From: Paralvinella palmiformis
Lineage: Eukaryota > Annelida > Polychaeta > Terebellida > Alvinellidae
Length of the DNA: 64,000 nucleotides
Direction of reading: 5' to 3'
Assembly (NCBI GenBank): GCA_025642065.1
Contig: JAODUP010000475.1
Location: 306,519 to 370,518, forward strand
In this document: positions 33,801 to 44,029 of the stretch, piece after piece
How positions within the stretch are numbered: the first letter of the stretch is position 1
How the letters are laid out: every line of letters begins with the position of its first letter
Position numbers and translations under genes: made by a program
Notes under the pieces: model-generated
What the model saw: the letters and a program-made list of their open reading frames with translations, nothing else
The model's database searches: none
What the model was told of the DNA's origin: nothing

Positions 33801-36800
33801 CAGATACGGTTACATTTAGAAATTTACATTTTGTAATTATTATGAGTTTTATTATCATCTCTCATATATACGTAATTTATGACATACAAATTAGTTTGAC
33901 TACAACTAATATAAAATTCATAGTAATTATTTCAGCCAGATTGTTTTTTATATTCAGACAATTTTTTTAGTGAGATCAGTTTGTCTTTACTATTCATGTT
34001 TTAACAACGTCTTGCTGTTTATGTTTATTGCTTTTGTTTAAGTCTATTAACATAACTCAGCTATAGACTTGTATACACTGTGAATAAGTCCACTGGTGCC
34101 ATTTATCTGATGTTTTACTGATATTGTTTGTGTACTAACTTCTGGAACTTGGAGGAAATGAATGTTTTAGACAATATATGGTTCATGAAAGGTAATCTCC
34201 AAGACTAAAATATTTATAGAGCTTGTGAATAGAGTGTGTAACAGTGATTTGTAAATGAGTATATTGTTTCATGTTGTGCATTACAAACTAGTTGGCAAAA
34301 TAGAATAAATTTTTTTTTAAACATTTATTGTTGGTTTTAGATAACAGTATGCTAGTACTAAGTATTATCATATATCAAATCTTTTTGTTAATCTGCAGAA
34401 TGTTTTTGATATTTTGCAGGTTCGTGGGGCTCCAGCTATTGGCATTGTTGGTATTTTAAGTCTTGCTGTTGAATTGCATTGTAAATTCTTCAATTCATTG
34501 GATGAACTAGGAGAGTATGTCACTGAACAGTTAACATATTTGGTGACAGCTCGTCCAACAGCTGTTAATATGGCAGATTTCCGGGATAAGCTCTGTGTTC
34601 AGCTAAGCGAATGGTCTAATGAGGCCAATTCTACAGTAAATGGTGTAACACAGAAGTACGTTGTTTCTTTAGCACCTACACACTGTACTCTGTATAGTAG
34701 TAGCAATAGCCAGCATGTTGTTTAGTTTGTACATAAATACAATAATTTTATTCTAGGTACATTTATTATCAATGTTTAGAGTGCAGAAATCTACTTACCC
34801 AAATTGGACAAAATTCTAGGCAAATCAATATCAACCCGCACTATCCCATCAGGAAACCTAAAAGTTTGGCACATTGTAATGATGATCTTACTGTTCTGGA
34901 TATGTTCTAATGTGGAAATGAATTGTCACAACTAATACATGCTGTATATTAGAGCTATGATAGTTAATATTTAGTGGTCAGCCATTGAAATAAACATATT
35001 GTTGACTCGCTAATTAAAATTCCAGTTTGATGATTAAGAGTTATTTTATAATAATCTTTCTATTTTTTTAATTAACATTTTATATTTTCTTTCTCATCTG
35101 AAATGTTTTGTTATATGTATGGGATAAACTGAGGGTCTTCAAAACACCAAATTCACCAAGACTTGATCCTTCATAATTGCCTTTCTCTCTCTAGCCTATT
35201 TTATATATATAAATACCACACATAAACTTGTTATTAAGAAACCACACCCTATAGTCCACATCCAAGTTTTTGTACAGACAAACTTTACAATAAATGATGA
35301 TTCAAGGTTCTGTGTTAGAATAAGATTACCCTTTTGTATGAAGTAAACTGTTTTATTCATCTGGTCTACCATTCACACAAGGGCTATAAATGTTTAACTG
35401 TATAAAATATATATTACCTATCATCTATCTAATACAAATGTACATGTACTATTAAGCCAGGCATTATACTATTGTTATATTATGGATAATATATATATAT
35501 AAACTTCATACTATTGGTAGTACCCAAGATGCGGGCCACAGCATATGGCAACAGATGTTTTACCTATGCAGCACCCAGTCTCTGGAATGCACTGCCTGTC
35601 GATATTAGAAAATCTAAGATAACAGAGACTTTAAAAAAACGATTAAAAACACATTATTTTCTAGTTCACTATAGCCATTGAACAAATCTAGTCATTCTTA
35701 ATAATGTGTATATATAACATGTTTATATTCTATTTTTATCTTCTAGTTAATAGCAGTTCGATATATTGTTATATCAGTATATTATAACGATTTAATTTAG
35801 TTGATTAAGTTTATTTTAAATCATACTATTACGTCAAAAACATTAATCATCACTATATTGTAATATTTAATTTTACATTTAATATATATTATTCCATGTC
35901 ATTTTAACATTTTACGTTTATATGTCTTGTATTGTAAAGCACTTTTGAACATGATATAGTTTATGAAAAGTGTGCTATATAAATATGGTATATAATAATA
36001 CTATATTATGTCTAGGATGCTGGCTGAAATTGAGTCTCAGCTAGAATATGATATTAACACTAACAAGACCATGGCAAGATATGGAGCTGATCACATAATA
36101 AAACATTATAAAGGCAAATCTGTAAAAGTGCTTACTCATTGTAATACAGGTTCTTTAGCAACAGCTGGATTTGGAACTGCATTAGGTATTAGTTTAAGAA
36201 AAGAAAAACAATTTTGTGCAATTATTGATATTTAGAATTAGTATATTTCTTATAAATGATCAGATTTTGAAATAACAAATTATGGTATCTACCTTTATCA
36301 AACTATTTTCAGGTGTGGTGAGAGAGCTGTATTCAAGAGGCTGTCTTTTACACTGTTATTGTACTGAGACAAGACCTTATAATCAGGGTTCACGTTTGAC
36401 TGCTTATGAACTTGTGCATGACAAAATCCCAGCCACATTAATATGTGATAGTATGGCAGCTGTGCTGATGAAGGACAAGGCAATAACTGCAGTTGTTGTT
36501 GGTGCTGATTGTGTGGTTGCCAATGGTGATACAGCAAATAAAGTTGGTACATACCAGCTTGCTATCATTTCCCATTATCACTCGGTGCCATTTTATGTTG
36601 TAGCACCAAGTACATCGATTGATCTGGACAGAGACACTGGTGCCGAGATAGTTATTGAAGAGAGACCTCCTGATGAAATGACAACCCTGAAGGGAATATC
36701 AATAGCTGCAAAAGGTTGGTGACAAGTCTATCTTTAAAAATACTGGTTGACTATAAATATCTACATGTATAGATAAACTATTTTATCTCACTTTTATTCC

Positions 36801-37015
36801 ATTTCTCTTGTGCTATAATAAATTGAATGTAGTGAATCAATCTTCTGTTTGATCTATATTTGTGTTTAGGCATCAGTGTTTGGAATCCAGCATTTGACAT
36901 TACTCCAGCCAGTCTTATCACAGGTGGTATTGTTACTGAATTTGGTGTTTTTAAGCCAGATGAGCTCAAAGATAGATTAACTACTACACTTCAGAAAAAG
37001 TCTGAACAGCAATGA
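27742..37015 (+). CDS. MRI1: methylthioribose-1-phosphate isomerase, five coding exons
   Basis: Converts methylthioribose-1-phosphate to methylthioribulose-1-phosphate in the methionine salvage pathway; cytosolic and nuclear in animals. Exons 27742-27873, 34420-34655, 36016-36185, 36313-36714 and 36870-37015 sum to 1086 bases, 361 residues plus stop, close to the 369 of the human protein. All introns are GT..AG and the phases agree. Landmarks: N-terminus [28 protein letters not shown] (from residue 45), [10 protein letters not shown], catalytic Cys165 in [16 protein letters not shown] (196-205), catalytic Asp245 in [10 protein letters not shown] and GTYQLA. Residue 246 is Cys where the family has Arg (GADRVVANGD). 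Intron 1 is 6.5 kb and filled with transposons; intron 2 holds a LINE 3' end. Sequence is otherwise intact, so the gene is likely functional. Confidence 0.93.
27886..27902. other. perfect 7-bp stem hairpin 12 bases inside MRI1 intron 1
   Basis: CCGTGGC-GTT-GCCACGG, just after the donor site and just before the LINE-derived sequence of the intron. GC-rich against an AT-rich background. Confidence 0.6.
27903..28632 (+). pseudogene. CR1-like LINE remnant in MRI1 intron 1, left part
   Basis: Begins about 30 bases past the exon 1 donor. Pre-RT block [10 protein letters not shown], then [18 protein letters not shown] (27979-28030), LTPIHKKGS (about 28136), the palm block [19 protein letters not shown] (28389-28445), [21 protein letters not shown] (28571-28632). 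Stops and frame changes throughout. It is interrupted exactly after INNLP by a hAT element and continues at 30402. Confidence 0.8.
28799..29233 (-). pseudogene. hAT transposase C-terminal dimerisation domain fragment
   Basis: 144 residues open. Contains [38 protein letters not shown] and [23 protein letters not shown], the hAT C-terminal (hATC) dimerisation block with its [10 protein letters not shown] signature. The catalytic core with the DDE residues is not recognisable upstream, so this is a remnant. It lies inside the hAT element bounded by terminal repeats. Confidence 0.85.
29729..30370. mobile_element. hAT-type MITE nested in the hAT element
   Basis: Terminal inverted repeats of about 20 bases: CAGGTATGGGGTCAGATAC at 29729 and its near complement GTATTTGACCCCATACCTG ending at 30370. 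Flanked by ACTCATAT (29721-29728) and ACTCGTAT (30371-30378), 8-bp target duplications with one mismatch. Non-coding, with AAATACAAATACTT repeats near both ends. Confidence 0.9.
30402..30780 (+). pseudogene. CR1-like LINE remnant in MRI1 intron 1, right part
   Basis: Continues the LINE interrupted at 28632: [17 protein letters not shown] with catalytic FADD (about 30440), then a decayed thumb, and [13 protein letters not shown] near 30700, where the family has a SCLD..TFL block. The join resumes one target duplication after the break. Confidence 0.75.
31190..31470 (+). pseudogene. LINE ORF2 C-terminal fragment
   Basis: [14 protein letters not shown] near 31210 and, in another frame, [17 protein letters not shown] near 31335-31385, matching the usual CR1/L2-type C-terminal HWLPV..RI.FK and R.....GxRxFS pattern. 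Intronic to MRI1. Very short and decayed. Confidence 0.55.
31480..32420. other. MRI1 intron 1, non-coding, no element recognised
   Basis: AT-rich intronic sequence; no domain or terminal repeat found. Confidence 0.4.
32425..32828. repeat. tandem duplication of a pogo-like terminal segment
   Basis: 32442-32604 is repeated at 32666-32828, 224 bases apart, with few differences. Each copy is preceded or followed by ACTACCTTATATACT. The TATATACT...AAGTCGAGGTCAA pattern resembles the terminal repeat of the pogo-like element at 42124. Confidence 0.75.
33149..33190 (+). mobile_element. pogo-like terminal repeat, isolated
   Basis: TACCGTATATACTCGCGTATAAGTCGA-type end beginning at a TA dinucleotide, related to the ends at 42124 and 43407. 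The partner end was not located, so only this terminus is reported. The following ~290 bases hold nothing recognised. Confidence 0.5.
33481..33700. repeat. dispersed AT-rich repeat, copy 2
   Basis: Diverged match to 8555-8815 in the same orientation. Intronic to MRI1. 33701-34400 continues as plain AT-rich intron. Confidence 0.55.
34420..34655 (+). CDS. MRI1: MRI1 coding exon 2
   Basis: Acceptor TTTTGCAG at 34412-34419; donor GTACGT from 34656. Encodes [19 protein letters not shown] and [12 protein letters not shown]. Ends in phase 2 (AA|G, Lys). Confidence 0.9.
35523..36005 (+). mobile_element. CR1/L2-like LINE 3' end in MRI1 intron 2
   Basis: ORF2 C-terminus [31 protein letters not shown] and [11 protein letters not shown], stop, then a 3' UTR ending TTGTAAAGCACTTTTGAACATG...GTGCTATATAAATATGGTATATAATAATA. 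The GTAAAGC(A/G)CTTT..GCTATATAAAT tail is a common LINE 3' end of the L2/CR1 type. It ends within about ten bases of the exon 3 acceptor. Confidence 0.75.
36016..36185 (+). CDS. MRI1: MRI1 coding exon 3
   Basis: Acceptor TCTAG at 36011-36015; donor GTATTAG from 36186. Encodes [12 protein letters not shown] and the catalytic-Cys block [18 protein letters not shown]. Confidence 0.9.
36313..36714 (+). CDS. MRI1: MRI1 coding exon 4
   Basis: Acceptor TTTTCAG at 36306-36312; donor GTTGGT from 36715, a weak but usable site. Encodes [19 protein letters not shown], the catalytic-Asp block and [12 protein letters not shown]. Confidence 0.9.
36870..37015 (+). CDS. MRI1: MRI1 coding exon 5 and stop
   Basis: Acceptor GTGTTTAG ending at 36869. 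Encodes [30 protein letters not shown] and the stop TGA at 37013-37015. An ATTAAA near 37053 is a possible poly(A) signal. Confidence 0.9.
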
Positions 37016-38643
37016 AAGGATGGATCTATGTGTGCTTATGTACATCTTCTTTATTAAATCAGGTACTTTAATAGATTCAGCATTCTTAGACACATTTCAG
37101 ATCATGCATGTTATGTAAATTTCACAACATTATCAAGGTTAAATAGCCACTGGCATATCCAGATTGATCTAATTACCATATTCATTGACAGTATATATTT
37201 GGCTGATTTTAATGAAGTAAAATTAATGCTGAATGAGAGCTTGTGTCTTCATTTATCTACATACAAGTAAACACAGACTTCAGTTCATTTCCAGTAAAAT
37301 CTTCAAATAATTAATAATCATTTATTACAATGTCAAACATTAATTGATCAATACAAACACTTCACTCATATAATTATAAATGGTATGACACAGGTACAGC
37401 AAGTTATGATGCATTTGATTAATTATTGCAGTAATATTAATACAAATTTAAATAAACATAACTGGTGTATAAATGATTTGTGTCATTAATATCATATTTT
37501 GATATCATAATGGCCCAATGCTGCAAAAACAAATTATAAAAATAAATGACCTTAAGCTTGTGTCTCTAATTATGTTTGTGGCCTATATAATCCATGCTTT
37601 TACCCTGTTAGCATCAAATGGACTAAAATCATAATCATCAAAAGTAAGTATCAAGTAACATAATATATATTAAAACTTTCTATATAAATCATACAATTTT
37701 TGGTCTTGCAAAGTTCATAATACTATTTTTATCACAAATTAAAAAAAAAATTGTAATGAGATCCATGCTGTGAAACTTCCACACATTGTATAACATTGTT
37801 TTACAACAGCTCAACAAACCAACTGCTTAAAAATCAAACACACATAATAGCAATAATTATTTATCTGTAATGTATCGTATGATATTCTAAACTCGAACTT
37901 ATCACCTAATCATCAACTTGGCTAATGGAGAAAACACAAAACTTATTATGTACATACTAAGTCGAGGATAATTTTTTGGTTAATCTTACATTGCTAATAT
38001 CTGGCTTAAATAACAATATAACTAATTGTAAGTATAATAGCAATACTGATGAAACTGATTATCTAATCAGTTTTAATATTTCAGCACCTAGGGTAATACA
38101 AAAAACGACATTTAAAAAACTAAATTAACCAACTACATAAAAGTACTGTTCTGAGGAACACTCGGCTGAATTGTAGACATGACATGTAACTGATAAATAT
38201 AATAAAAATGTATGACAACAATTAAAACAAGTTAAATGCATCCTAATACTAAAGACTACTTCACCCATGGAATGAAAGGGAAACATACTGGACAAAAGAC
38301 TCAGAAGAGATAGACTAGAAACAAAACAAAAAAATATTTTGGTATTAGTAAGTATACATATTATGACTAGAATAGTTAAAGTGAGAGGAATACGAATGAA
38401 AATAGTTCATTTTAAGATGTTACTGACAAGTAAACATTATTTAGCATTACTTCAAATGAATAAAAAATAACCATAACAATCATAGCACACTTAATGATTA
38501 CAATTAATAAAAAATAACCATAACAATCATAGCACACTTTTGATTATAGCACTAAAAAGGTAATAACCAATTAAAATTAAATTCTAAAGCATTTTTCCGT
38601 GTTGCTTTCATTTGTTTATATCCAGAAGAGGTCAATCGTGGAA
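37016..38643. other. intergenic region between convergent MRI1 and LDH
   Basis: AT-rich, holds both 3' UTRs and no further gene. A 35-base segment (AATAAAAAATAACCATAACA and the following ATCATAGCACAC) is duplicated in tandem at about 38458-38492 and 38505-38539. Confidence 0.5.
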
Positions 38644-39621
38644 CTAGAACTTGATGCCATCAATGATTGATCTAAGATCATTAGCTCCCTGACATAATTT
38701 TTCTTTCTCGGCATCTGTGATGTTCTGGTTTAGGATATGAGTGATGCCATGTTCTCCAATGACACAAGGCAGACTGAGATACACTTCTTGATCAATGCCA
38801 TGAAAGCCTGTAGCCAAGGTTGACAGGGCATATACTAGGCGTTGATTCCTCAGTATCGCAGAACACAGACTAGCCACCATCGTTCCAATTGCCCAGCTGG
38901 TATAACCCTTTAGACGAATAATCTCATAAGCACTGTTGATTACATCTTGATGGATTTGCTCCCAGTTCTCTGGATCATCTTTCTCTCCAGCCTTTGGACA
39001 GATATCTTTAAGATGTGTACCAGCGACATTGACACCACTCCACACAGCAACACTGGAGTCACCATGTTCTCCAAGAATGTAGCCATGGCAGTTTTGTGGA
39101 GCAATTTGGAACCTTTCACTCAAAAGAAAGCGCATCCGTGATGAATCTAGCATGGTTCCACTACCAATCACTCTGTGCTTTGGCAGACCACTTATCTTCC
39201 AAGCAACATAAGCCAAAATATCAACTGGGTTTGACACTATTAGCAGAATAGTGTTGGGGCTATATTTTACAAGCTGAGGGATTATCTTTTTAAAGATCTC
39301 AACATTTCGCTGCACCAAATTGCGCCTGCTTTCCCCTTCCTTCTGACGAACTCCTGCTGTCACCACACAGATTACTGAGCCTTTGCTTATGGCATAATCA
39401 GTATCAGCCCGGATCCTGGTTGGCTTCAAGAATGCCAGACCATGCTGGAGGTCCATCATCTCACCCTTGAGCTTGTCAGCTACCACATCAACTAGTGCTA
39501 GTTCGGAAGCAAGACCTTGAGTTGTGATGGAGAAGGCGGCAGCCATTCCCACTTGTCCCACACCAACAATGGTAATCTTAGCATGAGGCTCATTAACTTC
39601 AACATCACTAACGGCCCGCAT
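38644..39621 (-). CDS. LDH: L-lactate dehydrogenase
   Basis: Catalyses NADH-dependent interconversion of pyruvate and L-lactate in the cytosol. 325 residues, close to the usual 332, in one uninterrupted frame. Rossmann motif G20-x-G22-x-x-G25, NAD-binding Asp45 in LALVDVV, substrate loop [10 protein letters not shown] with Gln93 (the residue that favours pyruvate over oxaloacetate) and Arg99, SNPVDILAY, and the catalytic pair Asp159 (MLDSSRMRF) and His186 (GEHGDSS), with GYTSWAIG for the substrate Thr. The usual GTNLDS reads GTMLDS. The start Met lies 14 residues before KITIVGVG, as expected. No intron is seen, unusual for a metazoan LDH, so a retrocopy or lineage-specific intron loss is possible. 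Intact, so probably functional. Confidence 0.93.
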   Translation of the reverse strand: MRAVSDVEVNEPHAKITIVGVGQVGMAAAFSITTQGLASELALVDVVADKLKGEMMDLQHGLAFLKPTRIRADTDYAISKGSVICVVTAGVRQKEGESRRNLVQRNVEIFKKIIPQLVKYSPNTILLIVSNPVDILAYVAWKISGLPKHRVIGSGTMLDSSRMRFLLSERFQIAPQNCHGYILGEHGDSSVAVWSGVNVAGTHLKDICPKAGEKDDPENWEQIHQDVINSAYEIIRLKGYTSWAIGTMVASLCSAILRNQRLVYALSTLATGFHGIDQEVYLSLPCVIGEHGITHILNQNITDAEKEKLCQGANDLRSIIDGIKF

Positions 39622-40470
39622 AAGTCTATGGCTTCCTTCTACTTTTGAAGTGAGAAAGTTTAGATTAACTAAAAACTACATTCTAAGATTCATTATCAGA
39701 TTAGACATCACAAATAGATGTTAATAATAAGAGCAATTGTTAACTGATACAATTAATAAAAGGATCAAGTGAACAGGATAAAATTTGACAATTAAACTAT
39801 CCCCTTTTCAAATGTTACCCTATTCTCAATGAACTAGGGAAAACTCTAAAGTAACTTAGTAAGCCTACTTTATATGTTGAATGTTAAACCAAGGTTAATT
39901 GTTTTTAGTTATATTTTGTGCAGCTTATTACAACTCTTACAGCAGTGTTATAGATATATTAAAAGCTCACATGACAAAGAGTTCCAGTAATCAAATTGAG
40001 AACTTATCAAGGAAAGAATAAATTAATGAATCTATGTTAATACCATCTTCAGATAATATACAAATAATAATAAGTTAATCTGCAGACTGAGACAATATGA
40101 GTGGCCAGATTCATGTTACATCCCTCATGCGAAGTACTGGTAGATAAAAATAAGGGAATCATTCTTAGTTCTACACAACAACAAAATGGTCAATAGTAGT
40201 ACAGTTAGATTTAAAATCACTTGTATCTTGCACCAAACTGACTCCTCAAATGTTCTCTCTGCTAGTTTAATTGGTATCACATTATTATAGTAATGCCTAA
40301 CAATATATTTGTGGTTTTTCCATCAACATAATATCTCTATATAGATTACAGACATGCTATGTGGTGGTGTCACCGTGTTGTGGGTGGAGTCCATGGTATC
40401 CAGACCATTTTAATTGGTTAAATGCTCATGCACAGCGCAACAGTCAGTGTGCATATCTGATATATATAAG
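39622..40470. other. upstream flank of LDH, no gene seen
   Basis: AT-rich; no coding region. An upstream non-coding LDH exon could lie here but cannot be identified. Confidence 0.4.
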
Positions 40471-40532
40471 TTCTGGATCAAATTGGTTCCAGTATATTGG
40501 TAACACCACATGTAAGTGTTAACGTTGTAAAA
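40471..40532 (+). repeat. direct repeat, left copy
   Basis: About 62 bases starting TTCTGGATCA and ending GTTAACGTTGTAAAA, repeated with few changes at 40924-40985. The pair brackets the tyrosine-recombinase fragment. Confidence 0.85.
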
Positions 40533-40599
40533 TAATAGCGCAAGGTGCTTTCAGCTAAAGATATGTTTGATTATATCAAGTGATAGATCATAGTCATGG

Positions 40600-40887
40600 G
40601 TGTATCCCCATGTAAGTGTGTATTTTGTAATCATCAAAGATGTGTTCATATTCCACTGTCCAGTAGGAGCCTTGAAACAAGTGTTTTTGCTTAGTTCCGC
40701 CCAGCAGGGGTCAGATCCTGTATTTTCTTTCACAACCCTACTGTGTACTAAACCACTGACATATGGCAAGTTTACAGAATATATCAAATGGGTATTAAAA
40801 CAGTTCAGTCTGGGGACAGGCTATAGTAGTCACAGTTTTAAGAGAGGAGGGGCAAGTTTTTGCTCCAGAGATGATAAAATTAATTAA
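40600..40887 (+). pseudogene. tyrosine recombinase C-terminal fragment (Crypton/DIRS type)
   Basis: 95 residues open. From about residue 20: CPVGALKQVFLLSSAQQ, DPVFSF, LTYGKFTEYIKWVLKQFSL, then TGYSSHSFKRGGASF. The last matches the YSGHSFRRGGATF block of eukaryotic tyrosine recombinases of the Crypton/DIRS/Ngaro type, where the His and the Arg three residues on are catalytic. Here the position of that Arg is Lys (HSFK), so the active site is altered. The nucleophile Tyr region is not seen; the frame stops after SRDDKIN. A remnant of a mobile element. Confidence 0.6.
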
Positions 40888-40923
40888 TTCCTAAATAGCA
40901 ATATCCCTATGTAGACACCAAGG

Positions 40924-41051
40924 TTCTGGATCATTATGGTTCTAGTATATTGGTAACACCACATGTAAGTGTTAACGTTGTAAAAATGGTAAAATAATTT
41001 CTGGATTAAGCGAACGTTGTAAAAATGGTAAATTAATTTCTGGATTAAGCG
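40924..41051 (+). repeat. direct repeat, right copy, plus a 39-bp tandem duplication
   Basis: 40924-40985 repeats 40471-40532. It runs into a tandem pair of about 39 bases (GTTGTAAAAATGGTAAA..TTTCTGGATTAAGCGAAC) at about 40975-41051. Confidence 0.85.
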
Positions 41052-41105
41052 AACTGATTAAGGAAATATATCTAGGCCTATTATGGCCCTATAGTATAGT
41101 ATAGC

Positions 41106-41401
41106 CTATAGGGGAGAAGTGGGGAGGTTTGACCACCTTACAATTCAATGGTTTGATCTTAGTATACATGATACAGCAATCACCAAGAAGTACTTTTCTA
41201 CTGGTCCCGCAATGTTGAACCTTCCCAATCAGGCATTGATTACGTGATTTGTGATCCAATTTAATGTTGTAAAGGTTTTTATATAAGCCAAGTGGCAGGA
41301 GTGGAGGTTCTACCACAATGCAGGGTGGATCGACCACACACACTATATATATATATATATTCATATTATATAAATTTTGAACCTCCCCACTTCTCCCCTA
41401 G
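41106..41401. mobile_element. G-rich inverted-repeat element, copy 1
   Basis: Ends are inverted repeats: CTATAGGGGAGAAGTGGGG at the left and CCCCACTTCTCCCCTAG at the right, about 24 paired bases. Non-coding, 296 bp. A diverged copy lies in the opposite orientation at 44418-44664. Confidence 0.75.
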
Positions 41402-41612
41402 TACAGATATAGTAGATCTATTCTAGACTCTTACACTAGTAATAGTTCTAGTATTGGAGTCTACGCTAGTGACTAGTCTAGAATGTGTAACTTCTGCTGC
41501 CTGTCACTTGCCATAGCTGAGCTTGAGAATCATTTGAAAGTATTTAGCTTCTGTAGTTAAAAAAAAATATAGGAGTCCAGATTAGTAATCTTTGTAAAAT
41601 AATTGCAATATA
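41402..41612 (+). repeat. duplicated segment, copy 1 (partner 44812-45052)
   Basis: Begins GTACAGATATAGTAGATCTA and ends AATCTTTGTAAAATAATTGCAA; both ends and most of the interior are shared with 44812-45052 in the same orientation. Rich in CTAG dyads. Next, 41752-41845 matches 44665-44800 in reverse complement. 41850-42120 holds nothing recognised. Confidence 0.8.
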
Positions 41613-42123
41613 TACAGTGTAGACTTTTGAAATGTTGACACCTAGCAACAAAAGTTTGAGTTTGACATTATCACTTTCAGTTGCTAATTGTTTTTGGTGG
41701 TGTATTGTTTCAAAATAAACACAAAACAATTAATCAGTGATATAGAGTCTATTAGGGGAGAATCGACCACAACATTAAAACCCTATTTGTTATTTATTAC
41801 AATTAATAGTTTTAGGCTGGAACATAATATATAACTGAATAATTGTTTCGTGTTTACTTTTCAATACAAAAATATATCGCCAAAAAACAATTAGCGACTG
41901 AAAGTGGGCGTGTGAAAATTTGAACTTTTGACCCTAGCAAATCTATGATTTTCTGATACAATTATGTCTTAGCTATTATTTAGGATAACACAAATCCATT
42001 GCTCCTCGTTGCTAAATTAATCTATTTCATATTTCTCGTGTTCTGATAAAAATATCAATTGTAGGGGCTAGTAGGAAGATAGCACATTGCCATACTGGTC
42101 CCCCAATTTCCACAATGTATGTA

Positions 42124-43407
42124 CTGTATATACTCGTGTATAAGACGCACCAGGTTTTAGGACCAATAAACCCCCCAGAGTCGAACCTGTGTACAAGACG
42201 CAGTAAAATCTGCAACTTTATTCAAAACTGAAAATCATCACTATTCATTGAACACCTGCTGTATCCGTTCATGTGTCATCATACATGTCGTTGCCTTCTT
42301 CATCGGAGTCAGATTTGTCATGTTGTTCATCCCACAATATATCATCTTCCGTGCCATCTAAATCATTGCTGATACAGCACTTCTTGAACGATTTGGTAAT
42401 AATACCAGGGTTGATTTAATCCCAGGCCATTTTCACCCACTGTGTGATGATAGGTAACAACGGGCCGCTTCAAGTTGTCTGCTGCTGTGCGTTCGTTTCC
42501 GTAATGCTGTTTGAAGTAGTTTATTAGCAGTTCTCATGTGCCAGCTTTGGAAGTAATTAGCGCATTGTTTGCTGTAATCATTTACACACGCTCACACATT
42601 TTGATAGTAATGACACGTCTTAGATAGACCAGAAATAACTTCTGCTGCTAATAGTTTATGGAGGCAGCCATATTGGTCATAGTGCGGCCTTTTTTATATC
42701 GCAGCTGATTTGGACCTACACCTATTGTAGGATCAGGTGTGCTCTGGATCATTTGACACCTCTAGGTAATAAATTACTATGTGCTGGCCATTCCCAGATA
42801 GCCTTGCTACCAGCGACAGTGACCCTGACTACATTACTCATAAATTATTACTTGACAATAGGCTGACGCCACGCTACTCATTGGGTGTGCGAAAATATCC
42901 ATTTTAGTGATGATTACATCTTTAGACTTTGAATGTGCAACAACTCAACATGAAACTGTCCCCTAAATTCTTAAGCATACAGTGACTGGGACTTGTTAGC
43001 GTGGCAGATAACCTGGTTGGATAATCTTATCAAGTATGTAGGAATTATAATCGTCGCGTAGTTATTCTATAGTCATGCCTCCACAATGGATGAATAAACA
43101 GTTATGTGGTCAATCTGAACACCTAAAGATCATGGGCTGATATTGTCACCCATTAAGCCGACGACCATCACTAATTAGAGCATCGGATTAAATAATCATG
43201 GCGGTTATCACAATTAAGTTTGGTTTCGAAAGACAACAACGAAAACACCTAATTAATTTCTTTTTGTTCATATATTCATTATTAATGTTAAAAAACAATA
43301 TGCCAAATATTACCTTCCCTTTTAGTCAGACCCGTGTATAAGATGCACTCGCTTTTGGCGGCGATTTTGTGGTATCAAAAGTGCGGCCTATACATGAGTA
43401 TATATGG
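42124..43407. mobile_element. pogo-type (Tc1/mariner) DNA transposon remnant
   Basis: 27-base terminal inverted repeats, CTGTATATACTCGTGTATAA at 42124 and CCATATATACTCATGTATAG read inward from 43407, 22 of 27 identical over the full length. Both ends abut TA (42122-42123 and 43408-43409), the Tc1/mariner target site. A transposase C-terminus of pogo/Tigger type is on the - strand near the left end. Total 1284 bp, too short for an intact transposase. Confidence 0.8.
42248..42440 (-). pseudogene. pogo/Tigger-type transposase C-terminal fragment
   Basis: Reads WVKMAWD, (stop), INPGIITKSFKKCCISNDLDGTEDD, then an acidic tail ILWDEQHDKSDSDEEGND. The W-x-x-x-AW...I..SFK.CGISN.LDGTED pattern is the end of DDE-type pogo/CENP-B-like transposases. 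One in-frame stop and no upstream catalytic domain, so it is a remnant. Confidence 0.7.
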
Positions 43408-43412
43408 TACAT

Positions 43413-44028
43413 TATATTAATATATTTTAACTTTCAAATCTGATTATTATTATCATGATTGGAAATTGTGAATACAAAAATTACTACTACTAAGTGTTAC
43501 ACTTTAAAAGTCTGTAAGGAACATTCTTGCCATTCAGTTGCCTTTCGAATAATTAATTTATGTAGATATAAAATGTACCTTTCATGTAAGCTTACATCAA
43601 TAAATTTAGAAATAACAAGGGAAACAAAAGTGGTCAATCCGCCCTCCATTTTGTCAATTCGCTCTTTGCAGACTATATTTCCTGTCACTATCCTAAATGG
43701 GTTGTCAGATAAAGATCATGTGACATATTTCTAATTTACATAAACTGTTACATAAAGTGTTAGTACGATCATTTTCTCCTTGTACAGCCTTATGAATCGT
43801 GTGACGATTATGTGAAGTTTTATAGCCTAATTTACGTCATACCCAAAGCACAGTATTTTGGTAGACTTTTCTCTGACTTGTTGTTAGTTCGCTATGCATA
43901 TTTTGTGTTTTCTTTGCAGAAATGAAATAGTAATATGATATGCTGTAAATATGGGTCTTCGTTTATTGCAAATAAATCAATCAAACTGTGTTGAAATGAA
44001 GATTTATCCGTTTTATGAAACAATGAAG
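43413..44028. other. AT-rich non-coding sequence, no gene seen
   Basis: No domain or terminal repeat recognised. Confidence 0.4.
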
Positions 44029-44029
44029 G

